Origin: Megaleporinus macrocephalus
Lineage: Eukaryota > Chordata > Actinopteri > Characiformes > Anostomidae
Direction: 5' to 3'
NCBI GenBank assembly: GCA_021613375.1
Contig: CM038722.1
Location: 26,132,441-26,196,440 of the forward strand
Length of the DNA stretch: 64,000 nucleotides
Shown here: in pieces, positions 13,701 through 25,265 of the stretch
Layout of the letters: each line of letters starts with the position of its first letter
How positions within the stretch are numbered: the first letter of the stretch is position 1
Program-made: the position numbers and the translations under genes
Notes under the pieces: model-generated
Database searches by the model: none
Seen by the model: only the letters and a program-made list of their open reading frames with translations
What the model was told of the DNA's origin: nothing

Positions 13701-14541
13701 GGTATGCTGACCATTGTACAAGGGTCACTGCCTTGCCAGTAAATTCAAGTTGTGCAATGAATACACTGATAATCTTAGGTATGTGTCATGATTGCATTAG
13801 TGATTTCCTGGACTGGTATCCAGCAAAGAATGGTACAGCATGTCTGTTAGACCAGTGTTGGCTCATGGTTTACTGACTGTGAGGCTTTCCTGTTTTTCAG
13901 TGATTTAGAAGTCAAATAGTGTCCATACATAGTAAAATCACCCCAAAACACACACTCCACAACAGTGCAAGACACAGACAACTACACTACACCACATTCA
14001 CATTCACAATCCATCACATAAAGTAGAAATATTTCACGTGTCTGCGTCTACACATCTTCATCCAGCTGTCCACTGGATGGATTTATTCATGGAGAGGTGT
14101 GTGAGGTGGAGGGGAGGGGGAGGGGGGTTCTCTTAAATAGCTCAACACTTCACTTAGGCACTACATCTGTGCAGCTTTTACGTGCTACGTGACTGTAAAA
14201 AGGATTCGTGGTAACATTAAAACGGTTCATTACACTTCATCCACCCTGGTGGGTCCAACATGTCACATGCGGTTAGAGTAAAACATCCTTTCTGTATTCT
14301 CTGTTTACCTCTCCGCCTAGATTTATTCATTCAGTCGTTCACATTTGTCATTCTTTTACTGTTAACAGTCATAAAAAGTAATGCCCAGAATTGATTTGAT
14401 TCAAATAACAACACAGCTTTGTTGGTCGGTGTTCTTACTTTTTTAATGTGTGGACACGTTTGAATTCTGTATATCTACAGTATTATGTGTTTCAGTATGA
14501 GGAGGGCTAATGTGTGTTTTCCTCTGTGTGCGCCTGTGCAG

Positions 14542-14608
14542 GATGCTGATGCTGGACGGGATGCCTGTCCTGCGAGTCAAAACGGAGCCCCTGCAGGCAC
14601 AGAGACGG
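14542..14608 (+). CDS. klf12: klf12 coding exon 2 (MLMLDGMP block)
   Basis: The acceptor is a pyrimidine/GT-rich run ending cgcctgtgcag and the donor is CGG|gtaagc. The exon starts with one base completing a codon split with the missing upstream exon, then reads MLMLDGMPVLRVKTEPLQAQ followed by two arginines, and ends in phase 0. This closely matches the segment after the first coding exon of mammalian KLF12, where RVKTE is also present. The first ATG at 14543 should not be taken as the true start, because the mammalian protein has about 19 residues before it; an alternative start here cannot be excluded. The VKTEP context resembles a sumoylation consensus, which is inference only. Confidence 0.88.
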
Positions 14609-15964
14609 GTAAGCTGCGGCAGCAAAACCAGAGACCTGGCTTAGACTTAAACATTCCTGTGCAGTAGCTGTATGTATGTAGCCCATAACTTATTTAATTG
14701 GTTTGTTATTAATATTTTTTTTATTCAATTTATTTTAATTTTAAGTTGTTTTGTTAGTTTTTACTGGTTAATTCTGTTTCTCATGACTTTATTTGTAGTT
14801 GTTCTTATTTTTTTATTTGAGCTGGTATATTTAAACATGTTATTTTCTTATTTCTGTATTATTTAGTTGTATTTATTTTATTTATTATTTAATTTTTTTA
14901 CATTTTAAAATGTATTTTGGTATTTAATATGTTAGTTTTCAGCTCATTTCTACTTCTTTGTTTTGTATTTTGTTTTCTTGTTAGTTAGTGACCACAGAGA
15001 GCACTACAGAATTAGGTCAGGGTGCCTATTCTTGCTTTATTGTCTTTGTCTTTCACATTGACTATTGTGTGGCGACAGGACAGCGTGAGTGCAGCGCGTG
15101 GGCCGCTTTGAAGTACGTCATATAGCAAAGCGCACTCTGTTTGTGCAAAAAAGCTTTCTTGCTCCTGTTCTTCTTCGACTTCTGCTACTAATACTACATC
15201 TTGGAAACTTTTGTTCCCCCCATTAAAACTGTCTTGACCAGAAGCCACTAGGATTCGGAAAATTAGCCCATAATAAGCAGGAGCCCCCCTGCTTTCAAGG
15301 GCAAGGGCTGGACAGGGGGGCTCTGGCAATGAAGGCAAGAGAATGAGTGAGTGAGAGAGAGAGAGAAATGAAGTTTCAAAACAAGTTCCAATTCAGCTGA
15401 GTGGCCTCCAAGCCGACCCACCGCAGTAAACACAGCGGAAAATTAGGGCAGATGTAGCCTCAGATAATGGTGACAGGGAGGGTCCTAAGAAACATGTTGA
15501 GTTGTTATTCTGTGTGTAGATGTGTGAGATTCATGGTCATTAATTTTTGAGTTACATATGTTGGATCCCTTTTATTAGGCCTATTATTAGGCTGTTAATC
15601 ACAGAGAATTTCCAGGCTAAACCTGGAGCTTCCTCAGAAATAGCAGGCCTGTTCAGGCTAAAATAATTCTAATAGAATAACAGGCTCGGAATGTTATTGT
15701 TACTTAGCCTGTTAGCACTGTGCATTATGTTCTTTCACTATTTTCCATATACCTTCACTCCACTTAAATCTAGGCCTAAGACACTCTCTAACTAAAACCT
15801 TAATTTATGTTTAGTAACAGTATCTCAGATTGAACAACTGTAGGTTTAAATTTGAATTCAATTTGGATTTGAATTCAAAGTGTCAAAATCTTTCAAATGA
15901 TCTTAATGACATTGAAAATGGAAAGTAATGATTAAAAAACAGTTTGAAAAAAAACTGCTATGGT
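14609..15964. other. intron, first part
   Basis: Begins with a T-rich low-complexity stretch (14690-14980), then unique-looking sequence with a short GA run at 15352-15366. No exon recognised. Confidence 0.5.
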
Positions 15965-16560
15965 TGTGTATTAACAACCACCTGGAATACCTTAGCAAAG
16001 TGCTATTAAAACTTTTGCATCCACCTGGGATACCAGAGCAATGGCCTAGCTACACCTTACCAAATACCTGGGATACCAGAGCAATGACCTACTGACACCT
16101 TAACAACCACCCGGGAAATCATAGAAATTATGTAAAAACATATTAACAACCACCTGGAATACCGTAGAAAAGCACTATTGAAACCTTTGCAACCATCTGG
16201 GATACCAGAGCAATGGCCTAGCTACACCTTACCAACCACCTGGGATACTAGAGCAATGACCTAACGACACCTTAGCAACCACCAGGAAATCATAGCAATG
16301 ATATAAAAACATATTAACAACCACCTGGAACACCTTAGCAAAGTGCTATTGAAACCTTACCAACCACCTGGGAAATAATAGCAATGATGAAAAAACGTAT
16401 TAGAAAACACCTGGAATACCTTAGCAAAGCGCTATTAGGTCAATGACCTAAAGACACCCTAGCAACCACCTGGGAAATCATAGCAATGATGTGAATAAAT
16501 ATTAACAACCACCTGGAATATTAAAAACCTATGCAGCCGCCTGGGATATCAAAGTAATCG
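15965..16560 (+). repeat. tandem repeat with 171-bp higher-order period
   Basis: Variants of aacaacyacctggaatacc, aacaaccacctgggatacc and agagcaatgacctaacgacacc recur about every 28-60 bases. The larger pattern starting attaacaaccacctggaa repeats at about 15971, 16142 and 16313, a 171-bp period, then decays. It sits about 250 bases upstream of the exon 3 acceptor. Confidence 0.85.
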
Positions 16561-16811
16561 CTCTGCTAACTTAAATTGGTTCATTTCTCTTCTAGTTTTG
16601 AAGCTTTGTTAATTGAATTGCATGGAAATGGAAATTGCATGGCATAAGAATAAACCAATCAATTCCAAGCAAATCCAGTTACAGAACCTTTCCTAAAACG
16701 AATGCAGCTTGAATACAGTTGAACATGTTAGAAAGGGTTCTGGGAGTGAAGGAAGGTTTAATGGGCTAAACAACAGATGGAAATGATGCCTCTGTTATCT
16801 TTCGTCCACAG

Positions 16812-17355
16812 TCTCCAGAGATACGAGCTTATCCAGACATGGGTGTGCTGGTGATGGACAGAAGATTCCGGACTCACTCGCCTGACAGATGCTTCCCTTC
16901 CGACCTTTTCCAGACGCAGACAGAGCCCGTAGACCTCTCCACCAACAGATCTCGCTCGTCACCTTCATCATCATCATCATCATCATCCTCTTCCTCATCA
17001 TCGTCGCCTTTGTCATCGTCATCCATACGTTTCTGCCCTCGCTCCCCTCCACTCTCATCCACCAAGTCACCTTCATCGCTGTCATCATCGTCCTCTCTGC
17101 CGTCCTCCTCGCCTCCCTCCGTCATAACCCCCGTCCCACGGCTAAAGCTGTCTCCGTCCAGGGTGTCGTCTCCACCTTCTATGACCTTGAGGGGGCAGCC
17201 ATTCCTGCCCCTGCCCCATCAGCCCCTGCCCCACTGCCCCAGCCCTATTCACATCCACCCCCACAGGGTGCCAGTGGTGGTACAGCCCGTCCCGCTGGTG
17301 TACCCTGGAGGTCTGATGATGCCCATGCTGGAGGAGAGCAGGATACATGGAAAAG
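16812..17355 (+). CDS. klf12: klf12 coding exon 3 (CtBP motif and serine-rich repression region)
   Basis: The acceptor is ttatctttcgtccacag and the donor AAAG|gtgagt; the exon enters in phase 0 and leaves in phase 1 (544 nt, 181 codons plus one base). It encodes a YPDM segment, then FQTQTEPVDLS with the CtBP-docking PVDLS at 16926-16940. A low-complexity serine tract follows, partly coded by TCA/TCG runs (about 16950-17110), then a proline/histidine-rich stretch and the conserved HRVPVVVQPVPLVYPGG block, ending ESRIHGK. This order matches KLF12. The serine codon runs are microsatellite-like and may vary in length between individuals. Reading through the donor would add about 65 residues from intronic MITE sequence before a stop at 17552, so the genomic ORF overstates the exon. 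Confidence 0.92.
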
Positions 17356-17404
17356 GTGAGTGTGAGAGAGAGTTATGCACAGGCCTCATTTCATATACTT
17401 ACAT

Positions 17405-17590
17405 AAATAAACAAGTATTCTTGAATTTTAATGTAAGTCAATGGAACCAGAATTTTTTTGAAGCTGTTTTGGTTGTTTTTGGATTTCCATTGGTCCATGC
17501 ATCATGTAATTTGTATAAAACTGCCCCCGTGTTCAGAAATGTACAAAAATAGAGTTACATGTTTTCCTTTGGACAGCGGCGATATGTACT
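17405..17590 (+). mobile_element. MITE family 1, copy 2 (left end missing)
   Basis: It shares ttaatgtaagtcaatggaac, ccattggtccatgcatcatg and the right end ttttcctttggacagcggcgata. It starts about 50 bases after the exon 3 donor and is immediately followed by another copy. The left terminal part is absent. Confidence 0.8.
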
Positions 17591-17595
17591 GGGAT

Positions 17596-17845
17596 ATATA
17601 GTCACTGACCAGTGAAAAACAAGTTTCTCCAAAATTACAACTTTACAGGAGAGAGCAAAAACCTACTTTACTTTCAATGTAAGTCAATGGAACCAGAATT
17701 CTTTCCAAGCTATTTTGGAGCACTTCTATCGGTCCACTCATCATGAAATTTTTACACATTGTAAACGAACATTGGTGTGTTCAGATGATATAGAAAATTC
17801 AAAATTGAAAAAAATGTTTTTCACTGGACAGCGACGATATATTTA
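17596..17845 (+). mobile_element. MITE family 1, copy 3
   Basis: A nearly full-length copy, from the degenerate left end tagtcactgaccagtgaaaa to the right end tttttcactggacagcgacgata. Internal landmarks caactttacaggagag, aagtcaatggaaccag and tcatcatgaaatttt are all present. Direct tandem arrangement with copy 2. Confidence 0.88.
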
Positions 17846-18009
17846 GCCACCGATTCATGTTGTGGTGGTAAAGGTTCCAGATAAGAGTGGCTAAATTTTA
17901 TATTTCCCAATAATTAATTTTTAGCCTGGACTTTTTTTAAGCTGCACAACACAGGACAGCAATGTAGAGCACTGAGATAATTTACACACACTGACCGACC
18001 AACTTAATT

Positions 18010-18740
18010 AAAACTTCCTCCTTTTTTCTATAGTCACTGGCCATTTAATAAGCTACACCTACCATCATTTTTATACAATCACACTGCATTGCATACTTTG
18101 TTAGGCTCATTTTACCCTATTCTTCAATAGTCAGGACCCCCACAGGACCCCCACAGAGTAGGTACTATTAGGGAGGTGGATCATTCTCAGCACTGCAGTG
18201 ACACTGATGTGGTGGTGGCGTGTTAGTGTATGTTGGGTTGGCTGAGTGGATCAGACACCTCAGTGTCACTGCAGGACTGAGAATAGCCCACCAACCATCC
18301 ACCCACCAATCTACCTACAAGTGTCCTGTGGGCACCGTCCTGTGACCACTGATGAAGGACTAGAAGAACACAAACTGTGCAGCAGCAGATGCGCTATCGT
18401 CTCTGACCTTATATCTACAAAGTAGACCAGCAAGGTAGGATTGGACAGTGAGTGGACACAGAGTGGACAGAGTGTTTAAAAACTCCAGCAGCTCTGCTCT
18501 CTTTGATCCAGCACAACACACACTAACACACCACCTTGGGTTGTTGGTTCACATTGTAGATGTAGAGTCAAAGCCCATCTGCACAGTTTGTGTTCACTAG
18601 CCCTTCATCAGCGGTCACAGGATGCTGCCCACAGGACACTGGCAGCGAGATATGTCCTGACCACTGAAGAGCAGGGTAACAAAGTATACAGAGAAACAGA
18701 TGGACTACAGTCTGTATTTGTAGAACTACAATGTACTACT
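18010..18740 (+). mobile_element. interspersed element family 2, copy A (palindromic, non-coding)
   Basis: Begins near agtcactggccatttaataa and continues through gtcaggacccccacaggacc, tggatcattctcagcactgc, gtgtcactgcaggactgaga, accactgatgaaggactaga and ends near ggactacagtctgtatttg. Parts near the two ends are inverted complements (ggtggtggcgtgttagtgt versus cacactaacacaccacc). Other copies are at 21310-21870 and 32755-33020. I recognise this pattern from fish microsatellite-flank sequences but cannot name the family. Confidence 0.75.
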
Positions 18741-18741
18741 A

Positions 18742-19086
<345 letters not shown>

Positions 19087-20261
19087 TTTTTCTCCTTATC
19101 AGTGAAAACAGAAAGAGCAAAAGCTCATTTGGTTGGCAAATACCTACAAGCTGAACTGTTTCCTGAGGAACCGTAACTAAACAGAATCATTCACTCGTCA
19201 GAGATTTAGACTCGAGCTTCTTTAGGCTGGGCTGAGCTGAGAGAGAGAATGCGATGCTGTTATTAGACACTGCGGCAGGATAAATGATCGTTCTCTGTTC
19301 TGTTTACAGTTTCCCAACTGTTCCTCTTCCTGAACGTCTATACCTTTCCCTCTCTGGCACTGCCTTTAACATTTGTCCCCTTTTCACCCATCCCTCTCTC
19401 TCTCTCTCTCTCGCCCCCTCTCTCTCTCACTCTTTTTTTCTACTGTCTATGAAAGCCTCTCTGAGTCCTGCAGGGTCAGTGACAGAACCCAGAACCCAGC
19501 AGCATGTTGAACAGATGCGGTCTGATGACTGGAAGCCCATTGTACTTCACACTCTTTATTTAGTCCAACAGGCAGCAGCCTTTATCCGCACAGGAAGAAG
19601 GTGCTGTGGCAAAAAAAACTACACCCTTTTAAATCAGGCCACCTGAAATGTATGGGTGAAGCACAGTTGCTGTAGAAACATGACTGGAGAGCTACAAAAG
19701 ACCCTCCTGTTATATTCAGCTGTAAGGAACAGCAATGATGCTCTTGGGTCAGATTGACCAGGTGCATGTTTAACCACCCGAAGGTAGTTACAGTATAATT
19801 TTTAATATGTAAATTTAATCAGTACTTTTTGGAACCAAGTTCACGCCCCACGCAGACTTATAAATTTTAAGGTAATTTTCAAAGAGAAACATATTTGATT
19901 TTTTTTTATTATTATTTAGATTTTTTCAACATTTTTGAATGTATTTTTTGGCAAGGGGGCACGTTATACTGACCCTCACTATTAACAATACACTAATTGA
20001 GCCATGAGTATTATTTAAAAGTTACATTTTATAATGTTCTGTTTTTAAAACAGGAACCTGAGCAAGACCGAAAGAAAATGTTTATTGTTAACATTCATTT
20101 CAATAAGTACATTTTATTATTGATTCATGAAAAGGGGCCAGGGTGGCAAGAGCCCCCATGAAACCTGACTCCCCACCCCAGAAGCCACCCAAAATTTCTG
20201 CCACATTCTTTTCATCAACTTCACTGTTGGGAAAGTGTTTACACCTTTAAAAGATCCTTTA
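19087..20261. other. intron sequence, no exon seen
   Basis: Contains a (CT)n-rich patch at 19395-19435 and a T-rich stretch at 19895-19950. Otherwise unique-looking. Confidence 0.45.
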
Positions 20262-20838
20262 ATTCAATCTTAAGATGACATATTATGCTTTTCTGGATTT
20301 ACCATTGTCTTTTATTAAGCTATGTAGTTTTTGTGCTTCTGTTATAAAGTTATAAAGGCTAGAGGGAGAAACTCTCTCCCACAGAAGCCCCTTTTCTCAG
20401 CGGCCTGAAATGCCTCAGTGGAGTTCCACCCCTTTTCTCTGTTACAAGATGACATCATCTCATAACAAAACCCTTATTGCCTGCCTACCTGCAAGCTTGG
20501 CCCTCATACAGAACAGTAAAAACTTGCTCCACCGAACTTTCAGGATTGGACTCTGGCTCAAAGTGATACAGCAGAACCGAAGCCATTGTAAGAACAGCCA
20601 CAGTGTGGGGGTGGAGCTTGTAACAGGATGCTGTTCTGACCAATTAGAATAGAATAGGGCAAGGTGACCAATCAGTGCACACTAGGCTCATCTGGAGGCG
20701 TAGCTCTAAAGCTAAGTGAATCCAGATGTACAGTATATAAAGTATATAATATACTGTGTTTTGGGAAAACTGAAGCATGTAAATATACTTAAGTAGACCC
20801 CAAAATTAAAATTATGACAAAATGAGCAAAATAAATTC
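20262..20838 (-). repeat. probable non-autonomous teleost repeat, about 570 bp
   Basis: The reverse-strand end reads through tttaaagggaatttattttg and cataattttaattttggggtc, and the other end has gatgacatattatgctttt. It resembles a fish repeat that I recall having these ends and an interior with gaccaatcag boxes. The ends are imperfect inverted repeats. The family name is not known to me. Confidence 0.45.
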
Positions 20839-21309
20839 CCTTTAAAAGCACAGTAACAAAAAAATCCCCAATTAAGCAGGATAAATAAATCAACACAAAT
20901 GTTATAGAAGAAAAAAAATTAAATAGAAGAAAAATGTGGCATATAGGGCTTTTTAATGAGTCCACTGAAAACCTAATCCTCCTCTGCATGTTGTCCCCGC
21001 AAAATAGTATTTTAGTGTTGCAGTTTGTTTGCTTTCAAGGCACTGTTCTTCAAGAATGCAGCCGAGGAGACTAATAGCCCCCCAACACACGGACACACAT
21101 AGTCGGCTGCCCAGGAAAGCTTGTGTGCCTCTAGGCAGGAGTGCTGTTCTTAATGGGCTCTGTGGCAGTGAAGGCTTTTCCTTTTTCTCTCCTTTTCATC
21201 CCTCATTCCCTTGAGAGAGGGGGAGGAGGGAACCAGACTGAGGGACTGATTTCACATAATGTTGTATTTTGGCACACGGGTCATACGTACGTACACAGAC
21301 AGTTCATAT

Positions 21310-21870
21310 TTATATACGCACACGTGCCGCCTGGCCACTTCATTAGTCACTGTTTCTGTGCTCTTTGTCCAGCTCCACTTCATTGCATAGTTTGTTCTTT
21401 AGTGGTCAGTGAACCCCCCACAGGACCACCACAGAGCAGGTATTATTTGGATGGTGGATCATTCTCACTGACGTGGCGGTGGTGCGGTAGTGTGTGTCAT
21501 GCTGGTGTGAGTAGATCAGACACAGCAATGCTGCTGCTGGATTGTTTAAACACCTCAGTGTCACTGCTGGACTGAGAACAGTCCACCAACCAGCAACATC
21601 CAGCCAGCAGTGTCCTGTGACCACTGATTGGTGATTTTTCTGCTGGTTGGTTGGTGTGCTAGAGCAGAGCATTTGACAAATTGTGTTGGACTCTGGTCCT
21701 CTGTTCCTTCCCAAACCTGATCAACTGCACAAACAACAATAGATGAGCTATTATAGTCTCTGACTTTACATCTCCAAGAGAGTGGACAGTGAGTGGACAA
21801 AGTATATAATAACTGAACCATTGAAGAACAGAGTGAAAGGTAGCTGAGAAAGGTATACAGAAAAAGAGAT
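21310..21870 (+). mobile_element. interspersed element family 2, copy B
   Basis: Shares with copy A cctggccacttcattag, ttgcatagtttgttctttag, ggtggatcattctcac, cctcagtgtcactgctggac, gtgtcctgtgaccactgat and agtggacagtgagtggacaa. Diverged and non-coding. Confidence 0.72.
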
Positions 21871-21935
21871 TAAGTTAAATTCAACTTTATTCAACTTTAC
21901 TGCCATTATATCAACACAAGGCTCCACAGTGTGTA

Positions 21936-22059
21936 TATATATATATATATATTTATGACAGCAGTATTTGAAGTTTTTCTATCATTTAAAAATTAAACTC
22001 ATAACAAAAGTGCATCTTATGATATATATTCTTACACACACACACACACACACACACAC
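21936..22059. repeat. short (AT)n and (CA)n microsatellites
   Basis: (AT)9 at about 21936-21953 and (CA)13 at 22034-22059, about 80 bases apart. Confidence 0.9.
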
Positions 22060-22239
22060 GGACACACTCTTAATTTGAGCCAGCTCCGATCTATCCGGAG
22101 GGTCCGTGCCCTCTGCTGTGTCTAGGGAGGTTTCCATGGCAACAAGGTTGGTGGGTTGAACAACAAGGCAACACGAGCCTTGACACACACTTATAGTCAT
22201 AAAAAAGCACACAACCTCAGACCGTGTATCCATTCAACA

Positions 22240-22470
22240 TCACACAAGCCTCTCTCGGCCGCCGCAGAGTGATTTATGTGCTTCTCTTCTTTGTGGGGAA
22301 ATCCTGCGCTTTTGATCAGGCCGGCTTATCAGCCCAGTAGCCAAGGTTGCCTTTAGTTTAGCATTAATCCACCGCGTCACAGAGAGTTATCAGAGAGGGC
22401 TAGCAGGAAAACCAACAAGCCGCAATCACCGACATCCGACAAAGTCCCTGGCGCTGATCGCATGCTTTTT
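22240..22470. promoter_or_regulatory. candidate conserved intronic regulatory element
   Basis: A repeat-free, complex block between repeats, containing cttatcagcccagtagccaa (GATA-type core in reverse), tagcattaatccaccgcgtc and tgatcgcatgctttttgtgg. The change in composition from AT-rich flanks is sharp. No protein frame resembles anything known. Regulatory function is inference. Confidence 0.28.
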
Positions 22471-23568
22471 GTGGTTAATGTGTCTCTATGGGTATTTTTC
22501 AGTCCACACAATAAGAGCATGTGTAAGCCTACATGACTCCTCATAAGCCTTTCATAAGAACTAACAAAAACCTATATGAACATTTATAAAGACTTTTTCC
22601 CACCAGTGTCAGGCATCACTAAGGCTGATTTAGTTGTTGGTTTCGATGGTATGGAACAAACATTTCTAAAGATCTACATAGATTCATTTCATAAAAGGTT
22701 TGTATAAAAGTCATGTAGTCTTATTAATGCTTAAAGAATGAAAACTCAGGTTTGTAGATGCTTGTAGAAGACTATTAGTGAGAAGTACCTTTTAAAAGTT
22801 GAACCCATTAATGGCTACTACACAAACCCAACCAGTTTACGTTGCAGTCCTGGTAGTTACTGAATATAACCTCTTAGTATATATAATAGTTCTGGGATTG
22901 TAAGGGGTGGAAGAAGTTTTACATTATGTAAAGCCTATGTAAAGCCTTTATTTCATTGAGTACCTTCTATTTTAAGAGTGTAAATTAAGAACAGATCCGA
23001 ATGGAATCATTTCATATATTTAATGTCTGTTGTGGAAGACAGCACTAAATTATATGCACTGTTTGACATGTTGTACTACAAATAATGACCTCTGAGTGGC
23101 CTTTAAATCTCCATTGGCTGATAAATAGGACTACAACCACCAGACCGGAAAAGGCAGTCAGAGGCTTCTTCAAACACTGATTTGTAAAGTGTTTGTTAAA
23201 CTGGAATTCCTAAAATAACACAGAAATGGACTAAAGGGTGGAAACAGTTCAGGCTTCAGGATGGCTGCTATTACTATTATCAGCAATGTAATTCATTTTT
23301 TCATTGATTGTTTCCAGGGTTTGGTGATTTAGGCATTTACTTTGGTGCTATTTGGTGGTCTAGAAGCTTCCAACACTTGTTAAGAACATCAGCCTTGTAG
23401 CTTCAGTGAATTTTTTTTTTGATGAAGCCAGCTTTAGAAGATGCTGATAAAGAGCTGACGAGTTCAAATGGACAGGAGGTTTGATAGGTAAACGTGCTGG
23501 TCTGCTGTCTTTGTATGTGGTATTTGTGTAATGTCTTTATAACTCCGCCCCTCTGTGCTCTCTCTTAG
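22471..23568. other. intron sequence, no exon seen
   Basis: AT-rich, unique-looking, with diffuse similarity among cataagcctttcataag-like words near 22540-22740. Leads into the exon 4 acceptor. Confidence 0.45.
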
Positions 23569-23707
23569 TCACACATCGGGTTCCAGATAGACCCTCACCA
23601 CGGCGATCACTGAGTGACAGCGAGGACGATGACCTGCCCAACGTCACACTGGACAGTGTGAATGAGACCGGCTCCACTGCCCTGACCATTGCGCGTGCCG
23701 TGCAGGA
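23569..23707 (+). CDS. klf12: klf12 coding exon 4 (acidic [11 protein letters not shown] block)
   Basis: The acceptor is ctctgtgctctctcttag and the donor GCAGGA|gtgagt. It enters in phase 1 and leaves in phase 2. The peptide includes [19 protein letters not shown], then [18 protein letters not shown], which is nearly the KLF12 block in that position and is also related to KLF3/KLF8. SLSDSEDDD looks like a casein kinase 2 type phosphorylation context (inference). Splicing directly to 33169 completes the last codon as GAC and keeps the frame, although mammals have one more small exon at this junction. A 100-bp CA/AT microsatellite cluster begins within 50 bases of the donor. Confidence 0.92.
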
Positions 23708-23725
23708 GTGAGTTGCGCGCGCACA

Positions 23726-23797
23726 CACCCACACACACATAGATACATACACACACACACACACACACACATAAATATATATATTTTGGAGTCCAGT

Positions 23798-23887
<90 letters not shown>
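23726..23887. repeat. (CA)n and (AT)n microsatellite cluster
   Basis: Short CA runs at 23726-23771 and about 43 AT units at 23801-23887, all within 180 bases of the exon 4 donor. Confidence 0.95.
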
Positions 23888-23889
<2 letters not shown>

Positions 23890-23982
23890 AAACTGATTAT
23901 ACATTAAATTATGCTTTGTAAGGAAATTTGGTTCTCATAAATATGTCAAATCAATGACAAAGAAAAGTAACAAAGAGTAAAT

Positions 23983-23983
<1 letters not shown>

Positions 23984-24035
<52 letters not shown>
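23984..24035. repeat. (CA)n microsatellite, about 26 units
   Basis: Pure alternating CA of about 52 bases. Confidence 0.97.
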
Positions 24036-24036
<1 letters not shown>

Positions 24037-25265
24037 CTACTGTCTCTTATTCACAATATGTAATACAATCAGTGATCACAGAATAATCCACCGCAGCAAT
24101 ATTACCTGTACCTGTAGACCTCAAACTAAACATCAATCAGGTGATACATGACTGCTTCCAAGTAGAACCCCCACCGTGAGTGTGTGTGTATGTGTGTATA
24201 GAGTGTGTCGTTGCCGTTATGTTGGCTTTCCGGGGTTCCTTTGCCGCGCTTTTGTCTCTGAATTTGATCGAATTTCATGGAGACCCTCTCCCTGTCAGCA
24301 CGAATTCATCTTCATTATAAATGGGCTTCCTGCAGTGTGTGAAGGAATGGCGGATGAGCAGGTGTGTGTGTATATGTGTGTGTGTGTGGAAAGGGAAGCT
24401 CATTAATAAAGGAATTCTCCCTGGAGCTGGGGTGGGTGACAGGGCCTCCTCCATATTCAGCATGCCCAGGGGGGGCGAAGCTGGTGGCTGGGCTTGGATG
24501 AGACAGGAGTTGTGGTGTGAGTGTGTGCAAGTGTGCCTGTGTGTAGAGCCTGGAGTCCTGTGGGCAGCACCAGCTGATGGGTTGACCGCAGGGAGAAAGA
24601 GGTGGCCAGCTAGAAGCAGCGGTGTGGCAAAGCCTGAAGGCAAAAATGTGTTATTACATGCCGTGGTGTGGTTGAGGAAAAGTCAAGCTTGTGTACCGCA
24701 CTGTTCAAAAGTTTGGGGGCACCTTGCTTGAAATTTGAAATTTCTCACAGTTGCTCTTTATTCAAGTAAGATCTAAATACCTGCAACCCGTTTGTTGGTT
24801 AGCTGTCTAGCTTATTTATTAGCGAAATCTAAACCAGTGGCTAGTTCGACACAAATATGAGGGAGATGACGTCACAAGAGATAGAATGCATGGGGTCTGA
24901 CATTATATTCAAGTAAGCATTATCATAAATACTGTTTAAGCTATATTGCTATAGTGTCTAGTATGTTAAATTGACTTAGCAGAGGCTAGCTTTTGAAAAA
25001 CTCAACAGCTAAGCAAACAAAGCCTGTCCCTACAATGTCTCAACCAAAGTCTTGAAGCCTGAGACACATGCATGTACGCTAGCCAGAAAAGCGTTGATGC
25101 TAATCCCTAAAACAGCACAAGCTGATATTGAATTAGATAATAAGCTAGCTAACTTTAACTACCTGAGATGCTAGATAGCTACTAAACATTAGTCTACTAA
25201 ACTAAGCCTTACTCCTTAGCTTATACACTGTATCATAAGCTAGCTAGCCAGCCAATACAGTTAAA
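24036..25265. other. intron sequence, no exon seen
   Basis: 24200-24330 is a complex stretch (ccgcgcttttgtctctgaat) that might be conserved. GT-rich patches follow at 24360-24390 and 24515-24545. At 24698-24726 cactgttcaaaagtttggg resembles the end of a Tc1-like element. From 24780 the sequence has many ctagctagc-type words but no clear repeat structure. Confidence 0.4.

Noticed and set aside
16889..17359. Alternative-frame ORFs over klf12 exon 3, both strands
   Set aside because: Shadows of the serine/proline-rich exon. Only the frame starting at 16812 matches KLF12 and joins the other exons in phase.
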